A stretch of 34,075 nucleotides of DNA from SZUA-365 sp049663345 (lineage in GTDB: Bacteria; Bacteroidota; Ignavibacteria; SZUA-365). Below the pieces are notes generated by a model, which searched no databases, was not told where the DNA came from, and worked only from the letters and a program-made list of their open reading frames with translations. Both the position numbers and the translations under genes were made by a program. Position 1 is the stretch's first letter; each line of letters starts with the position of its first letter. The DNA lies in contig JBATDG010000062.1 in the NCBI GenBank assembly GCA_049663345.1, forward strand, positions 1 to 34,075. Direction: 5' to 3'. Below, one piece after another: positions 15,821-24,183 of the stretch.

Positions 15821-16393
15821 TCAGGGAAGTCGAAATGTCAGTATCGCGGTGCCGAGTTTTCCTCTATCGTCGCGCATGGGCACGATTACGCGTGTCAGTC
15901 CGGTCTCGATTGTATCGACCAGCGGCTTGTCGAGGCTGGAAGCCACCCGCTGTAAATTCGTCTCGAGCGGTTCCCCCACCATCTCGGGGTGCAGGGCCGC
16001 AAGAATCATCCCCTTTTCATTCGTGATGATATAATCGCTGACTGAACTACCCTGCACGAGGACATCGCACAGGCGGCGTGCGCTTTCAATGTCTCCAGCT
16101 CTCAACGCGACTCCGATGGATTGGCCGACACTCACTCCCGCAGCCTGTCCTAGTAACAATGTTCTCTGGGTAATGCGCAGCTCGGTGGAATCGCGCAAGG
16201 CCTGCAGGGCGTCTTCCTGTTCACTCTCAAGTACGCTGACCGCGATTACTTTCCAAACCAGAAGTGCGATACCGATCAAGGCAAGCAGTCTGATGGAATA
16301 GCCGGGGATGCGTGTACGAAACGAACGCGACGTCGAATTTTCCGAAGCCGAGGTATTCACGGCAGCGGAGTTCTTTTTTGTAAGCATATTCAT
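15821..16393 (-). CDS. Single-pass membrane protein with short sensor-like domain
   Basis: A 190-residue protein. The ATG at 16393 is preferred because AGGAGA (minus strand of 16399-16404) precedes it; a 15-codon upstream extension would run towards the terminator of the sulfur operon. Residues 1-30 are polar and basic (cytoplasmic), 34-54 form one membrane helix, and the rest would lie outside. The outer part has a helix (about 56-110) and then a segment with YIITNEKGMILAALHPEMVGEPL and VIVPMRDDRGKLGTAILTF, which resembles a single Cache/PAS-like sensor of histidine kinases or cyclases. No output domain follows before the stop, so it is either an accessory sensor or a truncated receptor. Function unknown. 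Confidence 0.72.
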   Translation of the reverse strand: MNMLTKKNSAAVNTSASENSTSRSFRTRIPGYSIRLLALIGIALLVWKVIAVSVLESEQEDALQALRDSTELRITQRTLLLGQAAGVSVGQSIGVALRAGDIESARRLCDVLVQGSSVSDYIITNEKGMILAALHPEMVGEPLETNLQRVASSLDKPLVDTIETGLTRVIVPMRDDRGKLGTAILTFRLP

Positions 16394-16432
16394 GGGTATC
16401 TCCTGACAGTAACATAGGATGTTCAGGGGATA

Positions 16433-16473
16433 AAACAAACAAAACGCCGCCCGGAAGAACTTCGAAGCGGCGC
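16433..16473 (-). terminator. Terminator of the sulfur operon
   Basis: CGCCGC (16445-16450) and GCGGCG (16467-16472) form a GC stem around a 16-base loop with some internal pairing. On the minus strand it is followed by TTTTGTTTGTTTT, a good U-rich tail. It separates the DsrE-like gene from the membrane protein gene. Confidence 0.75.
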
Positions 16474-16513
16474 CATATTCTGAAATATCGGTTTTTGACG
16501 AAGCTGTCGTGAC

Positions 16514-16981
16514 TCAAGTGAAGATGATTTGTCCGCCTGCTGCCATTTCGTAGAACTGTCCTACCGAGATGATGTCGTTGACCTGGGGACAGAAATCAGA
16601 TTTCGTCAGATGAAACATGTCGACCGTTGCTTTGCAGGCGAAAAGACCTGCGCCCGTATCGGAGATCATCTCAATGAACTCGCGCACAGGCGGAATATCA
16701 AGTTTCTCTATTTCCTTCTTCATCTGAGAAGTCGCGAACGCCGACATGCCCGGGATAGCCCCGAGCACAGTCGGGATATGCATCGCAGGATTACCCACAG
16801 TCGCCACCTTCAGCTTGTCCATGCGCTTGTTGATAATGGCATCGAGTCCGAAGAACGTAAAAAACAGGGTCGCTTCGATCCCTTCCATGCGGGCGCCATT
16901 AGCCATGATCAGACCTGGGTACACGCCTTCAAGAGAGCCGCGGGAAACAATGATTGATACTTTTTCAATGGGGTCAGCCAT
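16514..16981 (-). CDS. DsrE/DsrF-like sulfur-transfer protein
   Basis: A 155-residue cytoplasmic protein of the DsrE-like fold, last gene of the sulfur operon. The start strand KVSIIVSRGSLEGVYPGLIMANGA and the FFTFFGLDAI segment are typical of the DsrE2-type branch often annotated as DsrE/DrsE-like. The conserved Cys116 (LFACKATVDMF) corresponds to the family Cys that carries sulfane sulfur, and a second Cys131 (DFCPQ) is nearby. Known relatives pass sulfur between rhodanese, TusA and DsrC-type carriers. Here it follows a TusE/DsrC-like gene, separated by 36 bases, so a relay from the flavoprotein through these carriers is a reasonable inference. Confidence 0.88.
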   Translation of the reverse strand: MADPIEKVSIIVSRGSLEGVYPGLIMANGARMEGIEATLFFTFFGLDAIINKRMDKLKVATVGNPAMHIPTVLGAIPGMSAFATSQMKKEIEKLDIPPVREFIEMISDTGAGLFACKATVDMFHLTKSDFCPQVNDIISVGQFYEMAAGGQIIFT

Positions 16982-17017
16982 AGTATGTGCTCCTGATTAA
17001 TTGATGCAGCCCTGTTC

Positions 17018-17338
17018 TCAGATACAACCCTTAGGTTTCGGCAGGCCTGCAATTCTTGCAGCTTTTTTTGCAGGTCCTTTGGGAAACAATATATACAACT
17101 CTTTTGTGTCTACTCCGCTTTCCTTTGTAAGCTTGCGGATAGACGGGGCGTCTCCCTTTTCTCCGAATTCCTTACGCATGAAATTCAACACCAGCCAATG
17201 TCGGTCTGAAAGCACCTCGATTCCCTCTTCAGCTGCGAGAGCATTCGCAATTTCTTCATTCCAGTCAGAGATGTTGGCCAGATTTCCGTCCGCATCGAGG
17301 GTGAGCGTCTTGCCTGCGATTTCACGTGTCTCCATCAA
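17018..17338 (-). CDS. tusE: TusE/DsrC family sulfur carrier with a single C-terminal Cys
   Basis: A 106-residue protein of the DsrC/TusE/DsvC family, with the usual ISDWNEEIANALAAEEGIEVLSDRHW core and the flexible GLPKPKGCI arm. The penultimate Cys105 (CysA), which takes up sulfur, is present. The position eleven residues earlier, where true DsrC has CysB, is Ala94, and there is no other Cys. It therefore cannot make the trisulfide used with dissimilatory sulfite reductase and is better described as a TusE-like carrier. Genes on both sides (10 and 36 bases away) encode sulfur proteins, so it probably shuttles sulfane sulfur here and not only in tRNA thiolation. Family certain; exact role inferred. 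Confidence 0.9.
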   Translation of the reverse strand: MMETREIAGKTLTLDADGNLANISDWNEEIANALAAEEGIEVLSDRHWLVLNFMRKEFGEKGDAPSIRKLTKESGVDTKELYILFPKGPAKKAARIAGLPKPKGCI

Positions 17339-17348
17339 TGTGCTCCTT

Positions 17349-18050
17349 TCAAGGGTGTTCGGTGGTTGTGGGAAGTTTAGTTCCGTTGTCAGGGTTAGCT
17401 ATGTTCTTGAGGAACTCGGCCATGAACGCGAGTCCGCGGCGAACTTCGGGTGAATTCAACTGCCTCAGCAATTTCATTGTAGATATTTCGCCTTCGACAG
17501 TGATATCGAGATTCTTGTACACATTCAGCGCATTGTTGATCGTGTGAAGCATATCCGGCTGTGTGAGATTTTTAACCGTATTGAGAATCGTTACCACATT
17601 TTCCGATAGGTGCTGCACGTCCTCAGCCGAAAACGATGTGACGATATTGTCTGTCATTCGTATGAGCGATCGTCCAAACTCGAAATAACCTTTCCGGTCT
17701 GCCATGTCCAGCTGACGCATCAAGTCGAGGGATAGCTGCCTCGATACCGGGGCAAAATCTTCGACGAAGCCGCGAATATTTTCGAATTGCTCGAACGCCC
17801 GGGTAATGTTGTTGACATTGCGCAGCAGCTTTTTGGCCAGGTAAGCGATATCACCCGTGCTGACCTCGTCATGCATTTCCTCGAGTTCCTCGACGGCAGT
17901 CTTATATAAGTCATGCCCCACGCGCATGAGATCTTCCTTGAGATCTTCCATCTCGCGTCTGTGCCGACGCTGATGTTCGATTTCCTCGAGAATGAGGTCA
18001 AGTTTGGCGTTGAGCGCATCGATTTGCGTTTGCATTGTCGCGTCATCCAT
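17349..18050 (-). CDS. DUF1641 protein of the sulfide-oxidation operon
   Basis: A 233-residue soluble, largely alpha-helical protein with a coiled-coil-like N-terminus (about residues 5-65, rich in Glu and Arg) and a C-terminal part with the LRQLNSPEVRRGLAFMAEFLKNI stretch characteristic of DUF1641. The family is repeatedly found next to sulfide:quinone reductase-like flavoproteins and formate-dehydrogenase-type genes, but its biochemical function is not established. It starts four bases after the flavoprotein stop and ends ten bases before the TusE-like start, so it is translationally tied to both. It has no Cys, so direct sulfur carriage is unlikely; a scaffold or membrane-docking partner is conceivable. 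Confidence 0.88.
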   Translation of the reverse strand: MDDATMQTQIDALNAKLDLILEEIEHQRRHRREMEDLKEDLMRVGHDLYKTAVEELEEMHDEVSTGDIAYLAKKLLRNVNNITRAFEQFENIRGFVEDFAPVSRQLSLDLMRQLDMADRKGYFEFGRSLIRMTDNIVTSFSAEDVQHLSENVVTILNTVKNLTQPDMLHTINNALNVYKNLDITVEGEISTMKLLRQLNSPEVRRGLAFMAEFLKNIANPDNGTKLPTTTEHP

Positions 18051-18053
18051 GGG

Positions 18054-19283
18054 CTACATCCTCTTCCCGGCCATCGACATATGCGATTCGATCGGAAGTT
18101 CTTTGCCGCGCAGAAGGAAATTCCAGTACATCCAACGGAACATGATCTTTCCGTAGTGATTCATTTCTGTCTCCTCAAGCAGGGAGAACGGCCCGACGCC
18201 GGGCAGCGGGAATTTTCCGGGCAGCGGTTCGGTATCGTAGTTAAAATCGATGAGGATTCCCTTACCGAAACCGGATTCGATAAAGCAGTTGGCGTGTCCG
18301 TCGAATTTCGCCCGAAGCGGACGGCCCTCAATCCACGACAATATGTTCTCAGTAAGAATATCGGCCTGAAAATGCGCAACGGAACCCGCCTTCGAACTGG
18401 GTAGATTGGTGGCATCACCGATGACGAAAATATTCTCCTGCGCTTCCGATTGCAGCGTGTGTTTGTCAGTAGGAATAAATCGGAATTCATCGCCGAGACC
18501 ACTGCGCTCCACCATCTCGTCGCCCATGTTGGTTGGGATGGTTACAAGCACATCAAAGGGGATCTCTGCTTCTTCCCATGAAACGATCTTTTTATCCTCG
18601 TTTTCAACTCTGGCGATATTGAATTCGGAGGTGAGATGAATGTTTTTCTTGTCAAGAAAGTCGCCGAGGATTCCGGATGCACGCGGCTTGGTAAAGGCAC
18701 CTGGGAGCGGGGTGACATACTGAATGTCCACCTTGTCTCGAAGTCCCTGCTGAGTAAACCACCAATCAGCGAGAAATACGAACTCGAGCGGCGCAACCGG
18801 GCATTTGATGGGCATTTCACAAACATTGAGAACGAGCTTCCCGCCCTCCCAATGGCGGAAATGCTCAGCCAGCGCACATGCGCCTTCAATCGTATAGAAA
18901 TCAAAAATGCTCTTGTACCAGAGGTCGCCCTTCATTCCTTCAGTCTCATCCGGATTGATTTTTGCTCCGGTTGCGATGATCAAAAGATCGTAATGCAGTA
19001 CGACATCGTTTTTCAGAAGCACACGATTGTTATCCGCTTCGACCCTGTCGATTTCAGATACAACAACTTTTGTCCCTGAAGGGAAAAAGTCGCGTTTCGG
19101 CTTGATAACGTCCTTTCTCGAATATATTCCGAATGGAATGAATAGGAATCCAGGCTGGTAGTAGTGGGTTTCGAACTGATCAACGATGGTAATCTGCCAC
19201 TGACTGCTGTCCAGCATGGCGTGCATCTTATTCAGCATCATGGTGCCTGCGGTGCCAGCGCCGAGAATCACTAGGTTCTTCAT
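18054..19283 (-). CDS. sqr: Sulfide:quinone oxidoreductase-like flavoprotein
   Basis: A 409-residue FAD enzyme, first gene of the sulfur operon. The N-terminal dinucleotide fold has GAGTAG (residues 8-13), the second motif is IIATGAK (102-108) and the FAD-ribityl site is VIGDATNLP (287-295). Cys161 in KCPVAP and Cys333 in HANCFIE match the redox pair of SQRs; Cys155 and Cys136 are additional. The C-terminus (about 375-395, RWMYWNFLLRG) is amphipathic, as expected for a monotopic protein touching the inner membrane and reducing quinone. SQR oxidises sulfide to sulfane sulfur, which the downstream carriers could accept. AGGAG (minus strand of 19291-19295) precedes the ATG. Which SQR subtype it belongs to I cannot settle without alignment. 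Confidence 0.9.
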   Translation of the reverse strand: MKNLVILGAGTAGTMMLNKMHAMLDSSQWQITIVDQFETHYYQPGFLFIPFGIYSRKDVIKPKRDFFPSGTKVVVSEIDRVEADNNRVLLKNDVVLHYDLLIIATGAKINPDETEGMKGDLWYKSIFDFYTIEGACALAEHFRHWEGGKLVLNVCEMPIKCPVAPLEFVFLADWWFTQQGLRDKVDIQYVTPLPGAFTKPRASGILGDFLDKKNIHLTSEFNIARVENEDKKIVSWEEAEIPFDVLVTIPTNMGDEMVERSGLGDEFRFIPTDKHTLQSEAQENIFVIGDATNLPSSKAGSVAHFQADILTENILSWIEGRPLRAKFDGHANCFIESGFGKGILIDFNYDTEPLPGKFPLPGVGPFSLLEETEMNHYGKIMFRWMYWNFLLRGKELPIESHMSMAGKRM

Positions 19284-19586
19284 GAAAACGCTCCTGGGTG
19301 AAGAGATGCGGAGGCAGAATTGGGCCTAAAACTAGAAGCAGAAGTAAGCTACGGAGATTCAGGAAAACAGAAAAATTTCTCGACCAGTGTCGGGAGCGAC
19401 TTCGTCCCCATTCAGGATAGCACAGGGGAATGCGTCTTACAGTAATGTAATGCTGGATTAAGACTGCTGTAGGGATGGAAAGCTAGATTAGACGCTATAC
19501 ACTGCAGAATCCCTAACTAACTCGCCCCATGCGTTAAAAAAGGTTTTGGAATGATCCAATCCCGGCAATACTCGAAGGAAATAAAA
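19284..19586. other. Intergenic region upstream of the sulfur operon
   Basis: This separates the divergent sqr and exported-protein genes. It holds the sqr ribosome-binding site and presumably both promoters, but I find no clear -35/-10 pair, repeat or RNA gene. AAGGAA at about 19574 precedes the chosen start at 19587. Confidence 0.5.
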
Positions 19587-20291
19587 ATGTTGACCCGCAG
19601 TGGGTTTGCATGCGCCGCGCTGCTGCTCTGCCTGACGCAATTTTCCTATGCTCAGTCAAGCGTTGCTCAAATGCTCCCCAAAAGTATAGACGTCGTGCCG
19701 TGGACCCACGCTGCGGCAACTCCTTTCCATACAGAACTCGACAAACTCACGGCCACCAGGGTCGGGCTGGATGTACAGTTGGAGTGGATCACACTTAGTG
19801 AGATCGGGAATCGCGGTTTCGAAGTGCAGCGTGCTTCATCGGAGAGCCGGGGCTGGCAGCAGGTGGTCTTTGTGCCTGGTGGGTCAGACGGTCGATTGAC
19901 TCGAAATTACAGTGCTCTCGACCGGCGTGTCCCTCCCGAAGATCTACGCTACATGCTGCGAATGGTTGGCGACGACGGCATGATACAGTACTCCCAGATT
20001 ATTACGGTGCCTGTTTCCGGCATTCTCCGCTCATTCGCCGTTAACCTGGAGACAATAAATGCGGAAACAGGTCCGAGGCTCATCGTCGAACTGCTTCGCA
20101 ATGATGTTGTAAGTCTGCAAGTGACCGATTTTCACGGCAATGTACTCGAGCAAATCGTTTCTCAAAAGAAACTAAGCGTTGGAAAACATGATTTTTTGGT
20201 GGATTGTTCTCGCTATACGAATGGGGAATATAATTTCCTCCTTTCCACAAGCGAGGGACAGTATCGACGAAGCTATCTCCACCAGAGATAG
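19587..20291 (+). CDS. Exported protein with fibronectin-like domain, degenerate sorting tail
   Basis: A 234-residue protein. The start at 19587 (after AAGGAA) gives a compact signal peptide ending in YAQ near residue 23; the frame is open 12 codons further back. The segment LEWITLSEIGNRGFEVQRA (about 70-88) is the widespread L-x-W-x-T-x-S-E-x-N-x-x-F-x-V-x-R beginning of a beta-sandwich found in front of T9SS sorting domains. The last ~75 residues have the strand pattern of a T9SS type A domain, but the usual YPNP opening is missing, so secretion through T9SS is uncertain. It is closely followed by a gene of the same design, suggesting a tandem duplication with divergence. Role unknown. Confidence 0.78.
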   Translation: MLTRSGFACAALLLCLTQFSYAQSSVAQMLPKSIDVVPWTHAAATPFHTELDKLTATRVGLDVQLEWITLSEIGNRGFEVQRASSESRGWQQVVFVPGGSDGRLTRNYSALDRRVPPEDLRYMLRMVGDDGMIQYSQIITVPVSGILRSFAVNLETINAETGPRLIVELLRNDVVSLQVTDFHGNVLEQIVSQKKLSVGKHDFLVDCSRYTNGEYNFLLSTSEGQYRRSYLHQR

Positions 20292-20376
20292 GTTGATCAG
20301 TCACTCGCCCTGAATCGATTGAATTGAAAAATGATCAAGAAAGAACACATAGGACATTAGTTAACGAGGTGCCGCG

Positions 20377-21108
20377 ATGAAGCGTGTATACACAATCATA
20401 ACTTTGGTCGCAATTCTGATCCTGTCCGCAGGAACGGATGTTCCAGCTCAACGCGGCGGTCCCTCATTCAGCATTGAAGCCAGACATTTCAGCACTGAAT
20501 TCCGCGATGATGCTGCGGCTGAGGAACGTGATCTAATTCCTCTGCCAAACGAATGGCTCGGTTTCGCCGGCGTGCAATCATCCTCCGGCACGCTTCTTCG
20601 CTGGACGACAGCGAGTGAGCACAACAGTGCATGGTTCAAAATTGAGTGCCGCAGGGTGGGCACCACGGAATGGCAGGTTGTAGATGTTCTTCCTGCAGCC
20701 GGAGAAAGCACCACGCCGCGGTTTTATTCCTGGCTGCACCAATCTCCGCCGCAGGGAGAACTGGAGTATCGGCTGCGGCAAATCGATAAATTTGGAAATG
20801 ACGCAACCACCGGAGCTCTGCGCATTTCAGCAAGCAAGCCGGATGGATTTTCCTTGAGTTCCTGCTATCCGAATCCCGCGAACACAGAAACGATTGTGGC
20901 GATAAACACAGCGACGAACGTCACCGGAACGCTCATCATTGCCGATTTGATCGGGCGTGTGCGTCAGATCGTGTTTCAGGGACAGGAAATGCTGCCCGGC
21001 ACTTATAACTATCGCCTCGATATCTCGGCGCTGCCGGTTGGGAAATACATCCTCCGGCTCACCACGTCAGAGGGCGTAAGCTCGCGCCGGCTGGTAATTA
21101 CGAGATGA
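20377..21108 (+). CDS. Exported protein with fibronectin-like domain and T9SS sorting domain
   Basis: A 243-residue protein with a signal peptide (about 1-24), a beta-sandwich beginning LRWTTASEHNSAWFKIECR (about 73-91) and a C-terminal T9SS type A domain starting at CYPNPANTET and ending GKYILRLTTSEGVSSRRLVITR. The organisation is the same as in the preceding gene (86 bases upstream), and I take them for paralogues, this one with an intact sorting signal. GAGGTG lies a few bases before the ATG. Proteins of this kind are often just a carrier module plus signal, so it may be a small surface component. No catalytic motif seen. Confidence 0.82.
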   Translation: MKRVYTIITLVAILILSAGTDVPAQRGGPSFSIEARHFSTEFRDDAAAEERDLIPLPNEWLGFAGVQSSSGTLLRWTTASEHNSAWFKIECRRVGTTEWQVVDVLPAAGESTTPRFYSWLHQSPPQGELEYRLRQIDKFGNDATTGALRISASKPDGFSLSSCYPNPANTETIVAINTATNVTGTLIIADLIGRVRQIVFQGQEMLPGTYNYRLDISALPVGKYILRLTTSEGVSSRRLVITR

Positions 21109-21176
21109 ACGACGAAAGAGTATAAACACCGATGCATTCGCGGCAGCAGGGAATACCGCCGCGTCCCTTCTCCGAT

Positions 21177-21204
21177 CGCCGCCTCCCATGACATAGAGGC
21201 GGCG
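21177..21204 (+). terminator. GC-rich hairpin after the T9SS protein gene
   Basis: CGCCGCCTC (21177-21185) and GAGGCGGCG (21196-21204) form a perfect nine-pair stem with a ten-base loop, 69 bases past the stop. No T-run follows, so it may act as an mRNA 3' end barrier and not as a classical terminator. Confidence 0.5.
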
Positions 21205-21365
21205 CATCTCTAACCTGCAGACTTTGATTTCCTGATCGAGTATTTCATCACCATTTTCGAACGGGTTGCAGATAAACGCTTCCATCGCTACTTTGCGAGG
21301 TATTGAGTCTTTTTTCATACATTGCGCGACGCAACATCGTGGTACCCCAGCTTAGCGGAGGACGC

Positions 21366-22031
21366 ATGCGAACTGTATTCTTCCTTGCCATTTCCCTACT
21401 CATTCTGCCCGCAATGCTCAGTGCTCAGGGCATGATGCGAATGTACCGGACCATGTACAGCATCAGCGGTTCGTACTCTTCAGGGAATACCACAACGGAT
21501 ATTAAAGGGCCAGCCGGCACAATCGGTTCTGAACTCTCCCACGAAGCAGTAAGGCTTGCCACACGAAACGGCTATTTTATTTCGAGAAATCTTGCATTAG
21601 GCTTCGAGTTTAATTGGGAACAGGGCCGCAGCGACAGTCGCCCCGATCCGAATCCAACGAGCTACCGATTCAAGCAATTTGACAGGCATCTCTTTGTCGG
21701 TCCTCTCCTCCGCTACTACCAGCCCCTGAGTGTGCGTTGGTTCACATTCCCCGAACTATCGGTCGGCTACCGCCATTACATGGGAGAGATGGAGGAAAAC
21801 AGTTCGATGCTGAGCACGCTGCCTGCGACGACCTACGCCCGAGGTGTAGGCATCAACGCCGGAGCAGGCATCGGCTACTATCTTTCCCGCAACATCGTAC
21901 TAGACGCAACGCTCCGGTATTCCTATAATTGGCTAAGTGGAAGCTACCAGATACCTGGACAGCAGGATCTCGACATCAACATGCAAGGCGGGGAAATAGG
22001 TATACTTTTCGGGCTGCAGCTTTTGATGTAA
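21366..22031 (+). CDS. Outer-membrane beta-barrel protein
   Basis: A 221-residue protein. GGAGG (21357-21361) fixes the start at 21366, and the frame upstream is ignored. A signal peptide ends at about residue 20 (LSAQ). The mature protein has alternating polar and aromatic/aliphatic residues in repeated strands, for example NLALGFEFNWEQGR, FPELSVGYRHYMGE, GINAGAGIGYYLS and VLDATLRYSYNWLSG, and finishes with a short strand IGILFGLQLLM. This fits an eight-stranded small OMP such as the OMP_b-brl/OmpW-like group. The ligand or function is unknown. It converges with the histidine kinase gene, 72 bases away. Confidence 0.83.
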   Translation: MRTVFFLAISLLILPAMLSAQGMMRMYRTMYSISGSYSSGNTTTDIKGPAGTIGSELSHEAVRLATRNGYFISRNLALGFEFNWEQGRSDSRPDPNPTSYRFKQFDRHLFVGPLLRYYQPLSVRWFTFPELSVGYRHYMGEMEENSSMLSTLPATTYARGVGINAGAGIGYYLSRNIVLDATLRYSYNWLSGSYQIPGQQDLDINMQGGEIGILFGLQLLM

Positions 22032-22103
22032 GCAAACCATTTTCCTTCACTCCTACCCCTTTTAAACGCAGGTGCGTTCTTCATCTTCTGCCTGAATCCC
22101 CGT

Positions 22104-24026
22104 TCACTGAACAGGGATTCTGAGGGAGAACTCTGTGCCTCGCCCCTCCTCACTTTCTACAGTGAGCTCGCCGCCGTGCAGCGCTGTCAGACGGTAGCAT
22201 AAATCGAGTCCGAGGCCATGACTCATTTCATGCGCAGTGCCCCGTTCAGGAATGAGACTTTCACGGTTCCGGATTTTGTTCAGTCTATCCTGATTCATTC
22301 CTCTCCCGTCATCCTTTACCCGGATCTGGCAGCACTGAGCAATCCGTTGGATTTGAATATTCACATGGCCATCAACCGGAGTGAACTTGATCGCATTTGA
22401 CAGCAGATTTTCCAGGATGATGCTGACCATGTGATTGTCGTATTTGAATCTATCCAGCGGCGGACTATCCCAGGTCAACTGAATGTTTTTCGCCTTCGCT
22501 TGTTGTCCCAGCAATGCTATCACCGCAGTGACGGTCTGCCGCATATCTCCAATTTCGGGATTGAAGTGGATCTCCTTTCTCTGTGAATGTGCCCAATCAA
22601 GGAGTCTGTTAAGTACTAACTGCGAGGCATGCGCGGATTCCCTTGCAGCTTCAAGCAATTCTTCTTTTTCATTCGACGTCACACTTTCATCCGTGATCGC
22701 ATAGTCAAGCATGCCTGCAATGTTGCCGATGGGGCCGCGAAGATCGTGTCCGATGATGCTGAAGAGCCGCTCCCGCGTCTCGATTTCGCTCGAGAGTTCG
22801 GAATTTGCCTTTTCAACGAGGGAGTTCTGTTCCAGAACGAGCAGATTACTTTTCTGCTTGCTCCGGTAGGCGAAAAGAAGCACCGTGGCCAGCAGCGCAA
22901 GCAGGATAGTCCCTGCAATAAGTGAATTTCGCAGAGTTGCAGCCGAACGCAGGGTTGCTTCGAGAGAAAGCTCTTTCTGCTTTGCCTCGAATGCCAACAC
23001 TTTTTCCCGTATTGCAATTTCACGTTCGATCTCAAGCTGCGCGGTACGCAGCAGTGCTGCTTCATTTCGAAGACTATCATCGGTCGCTTTAAACATCGTC
23101 AGATATTCATAAGCTCTACGATAGTCTCCCTTCGCCGCATAGATACTCGTTAGCGACTCGCATCCCTCCCGGATTGCGAAACGTGAATTCAGGAGAAGCG
23201 CATTTTTCAATGCATCGGAGGCCAGTTTCTGAGCCTGCTCGATATTGTTCATTTGCAGCAGAATGCGTGAAATGTCGGACGAGACCAACGCAATCCCGTT
23301 TCTGTCCCCCATACCCTCAAAGAGCGACAGTGCACTCTGCATCAAGTCAAACGAAGCCGCTATGCGACCTCGTACTTTCTCAATTCTGCCGAGATAATAC
23401 AGGTCGCTCGCCAGAATGAGTGTATCATTCTGCTTTCGCGCTATTTCCAAACTTTGCTGCGTTAATGCGTAGGCCGAATCCAATCGTCCATATTCAAAAA
23501 ACACCAGCCCCAGATTCATCAGGCTTCTTGAAAGCCCGCGTTGTGCTTTCAATCGCGATCGGAGAAGGATGGCCTGCCGGAAGCACCCTTCGGCCCTCTC
23601 CGCCATGCCAAGATTTCTAAAGGCGAGACCGAGATTATTATTGCTCACGCCTATATCGTGGTCACTGTGGAGCCTCTCGGCCAGCTGCAGCGCCTCGGAA
23701 TGATTGCGCACTGCGAGGTCATAACGGCCAAGCATCCAGTTGCTGGAGCCGATTGCATTCATCGCGCGAATTTGGAGCAGGGTATCCCGGATGTTTATTG
23801 CGCGATCGTATGCCTCCTGGCCGCTGGCCAGGCCCTGCTGTGCATCGCGCCTGCGCTGATTCTTTGACTCCTCGAGTAAACGAAGAATTTCCCGTCGTTC
23901 ATTTTCTCTCCCCTCCGCTGCATCGCTGTTCACGTCCGAGCGAGCAGAAGCTCCCCATCCTGCTGAGGCAGTGACAAGAAAGACAAGAAAGACAAGAAGC
24001 AATAGGACATATCGCTTCAAATTCAT
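22104..24026 (-). CDS. TPR-containing sensor histidine kinase
   Basis: A 640-residue hybrid of sensor and kinase. A signal or membrane segment covers residues 5-25. Periplasmic tetratricopeptide repeats span about 65-320 (for example IRAMNAIGSSNWMLGRYDLA and SNNNLGLAFRNLGMAERAEG), then a coiled region (325-365) and a membrane helix (369-388). The cytoplasmic kinase has the dimerisation helix with phospho-acceptor His427 in SIIGHDLRGPIG, N-box ENLLSNAIKF (539-548), G1 box DDGRGM (572-577) and G2 box GLGLDL (604-609), all intact. No response regulator gene is nearby, so it is an orphan kinase with an unknown partner. TPR kinases of this build are common in Bacteroidota-type genomes and may sense protein or peptide ligands in the periplasm. 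Confidence 0.93.
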   Translation of the reverse strand: MNLKRYVLLLLVFLVFLVTASAGWGASARSDVNSDAAEGRENERREILRLLEESKNQRRRDAQQGLASGQEAYDRAINIRDTLLQIRAMNAIGSSNWMLGRYDLAVRNHSEALQLAERLHSDHDIGVSNNNLGLAFRNLGMAERAEGCFRQAILLRSRLKAQRGLSRSLMNLGLVFFEYGRLDSAYALTQQSLEIARKQNDTLILASDLYYLGRIEKVRGRIAASFDLMQSALSLFEGMGDRNGIALVSSDISRILLQMNNIEQAQKLASDALKNALLLNSRFAIREGCESLTSIYAAKGDYRRAYEYLTMFKATDDSLRNEAALLRTAQLEIEREIAIREKVLAFEAKQKELSLEATLRSAATLRNSLIAGTILLALLATVLLFAYRSKQKSNLLVLEQNSLVEKANSELSSEIETRERLFSIIGHDLRGPIGNIAGMLDYAITDESVTSNEKEELLEAARESAHASQLVLNRLLDWAHSQRKEIHFNPEIGDMRQTVTAVIALLGQQAKAKNIQLTWDSPPLDRFKYDNHMVSIILENLLSNAIKFTPVDGHVNIQIQRIAQCCQIRVKDDGRGMNQDRLNKIRNRESLIPERGTAHEMSHGLGLDLCYRLTALHGGELTVESEEGRGTEFSLRIPVQ

Positions 24027-24183
24027 GAGCGTCTACTTATCAATTGGCACCAAAAAAATCGTTTTTCCAACCAGTAAAAGGACAAAGCGAGTCCGCTACA
24101 ATCATACAATTTTTTTCCGAAATATGCATCAGATTATCGGAATAGCACTTGTCCGCATCAGTCAATCGTGAATTTATCCGCGT

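Noticed and set aside
21067..21318. Minus-strand 83-codon frame beginning MKKDSIPRK
   Set aside because: It overlaps the end of a well-supported plus-strand gene and crosses a hairpin, and its second half looks like shadow sequence.
22094..22120. GAATCCC/GGGATTC hairpin as terminator of the barrel gene
   Set aside because: It lies partly within the kinase coding end and no T-run follows, so it may be coincidental.
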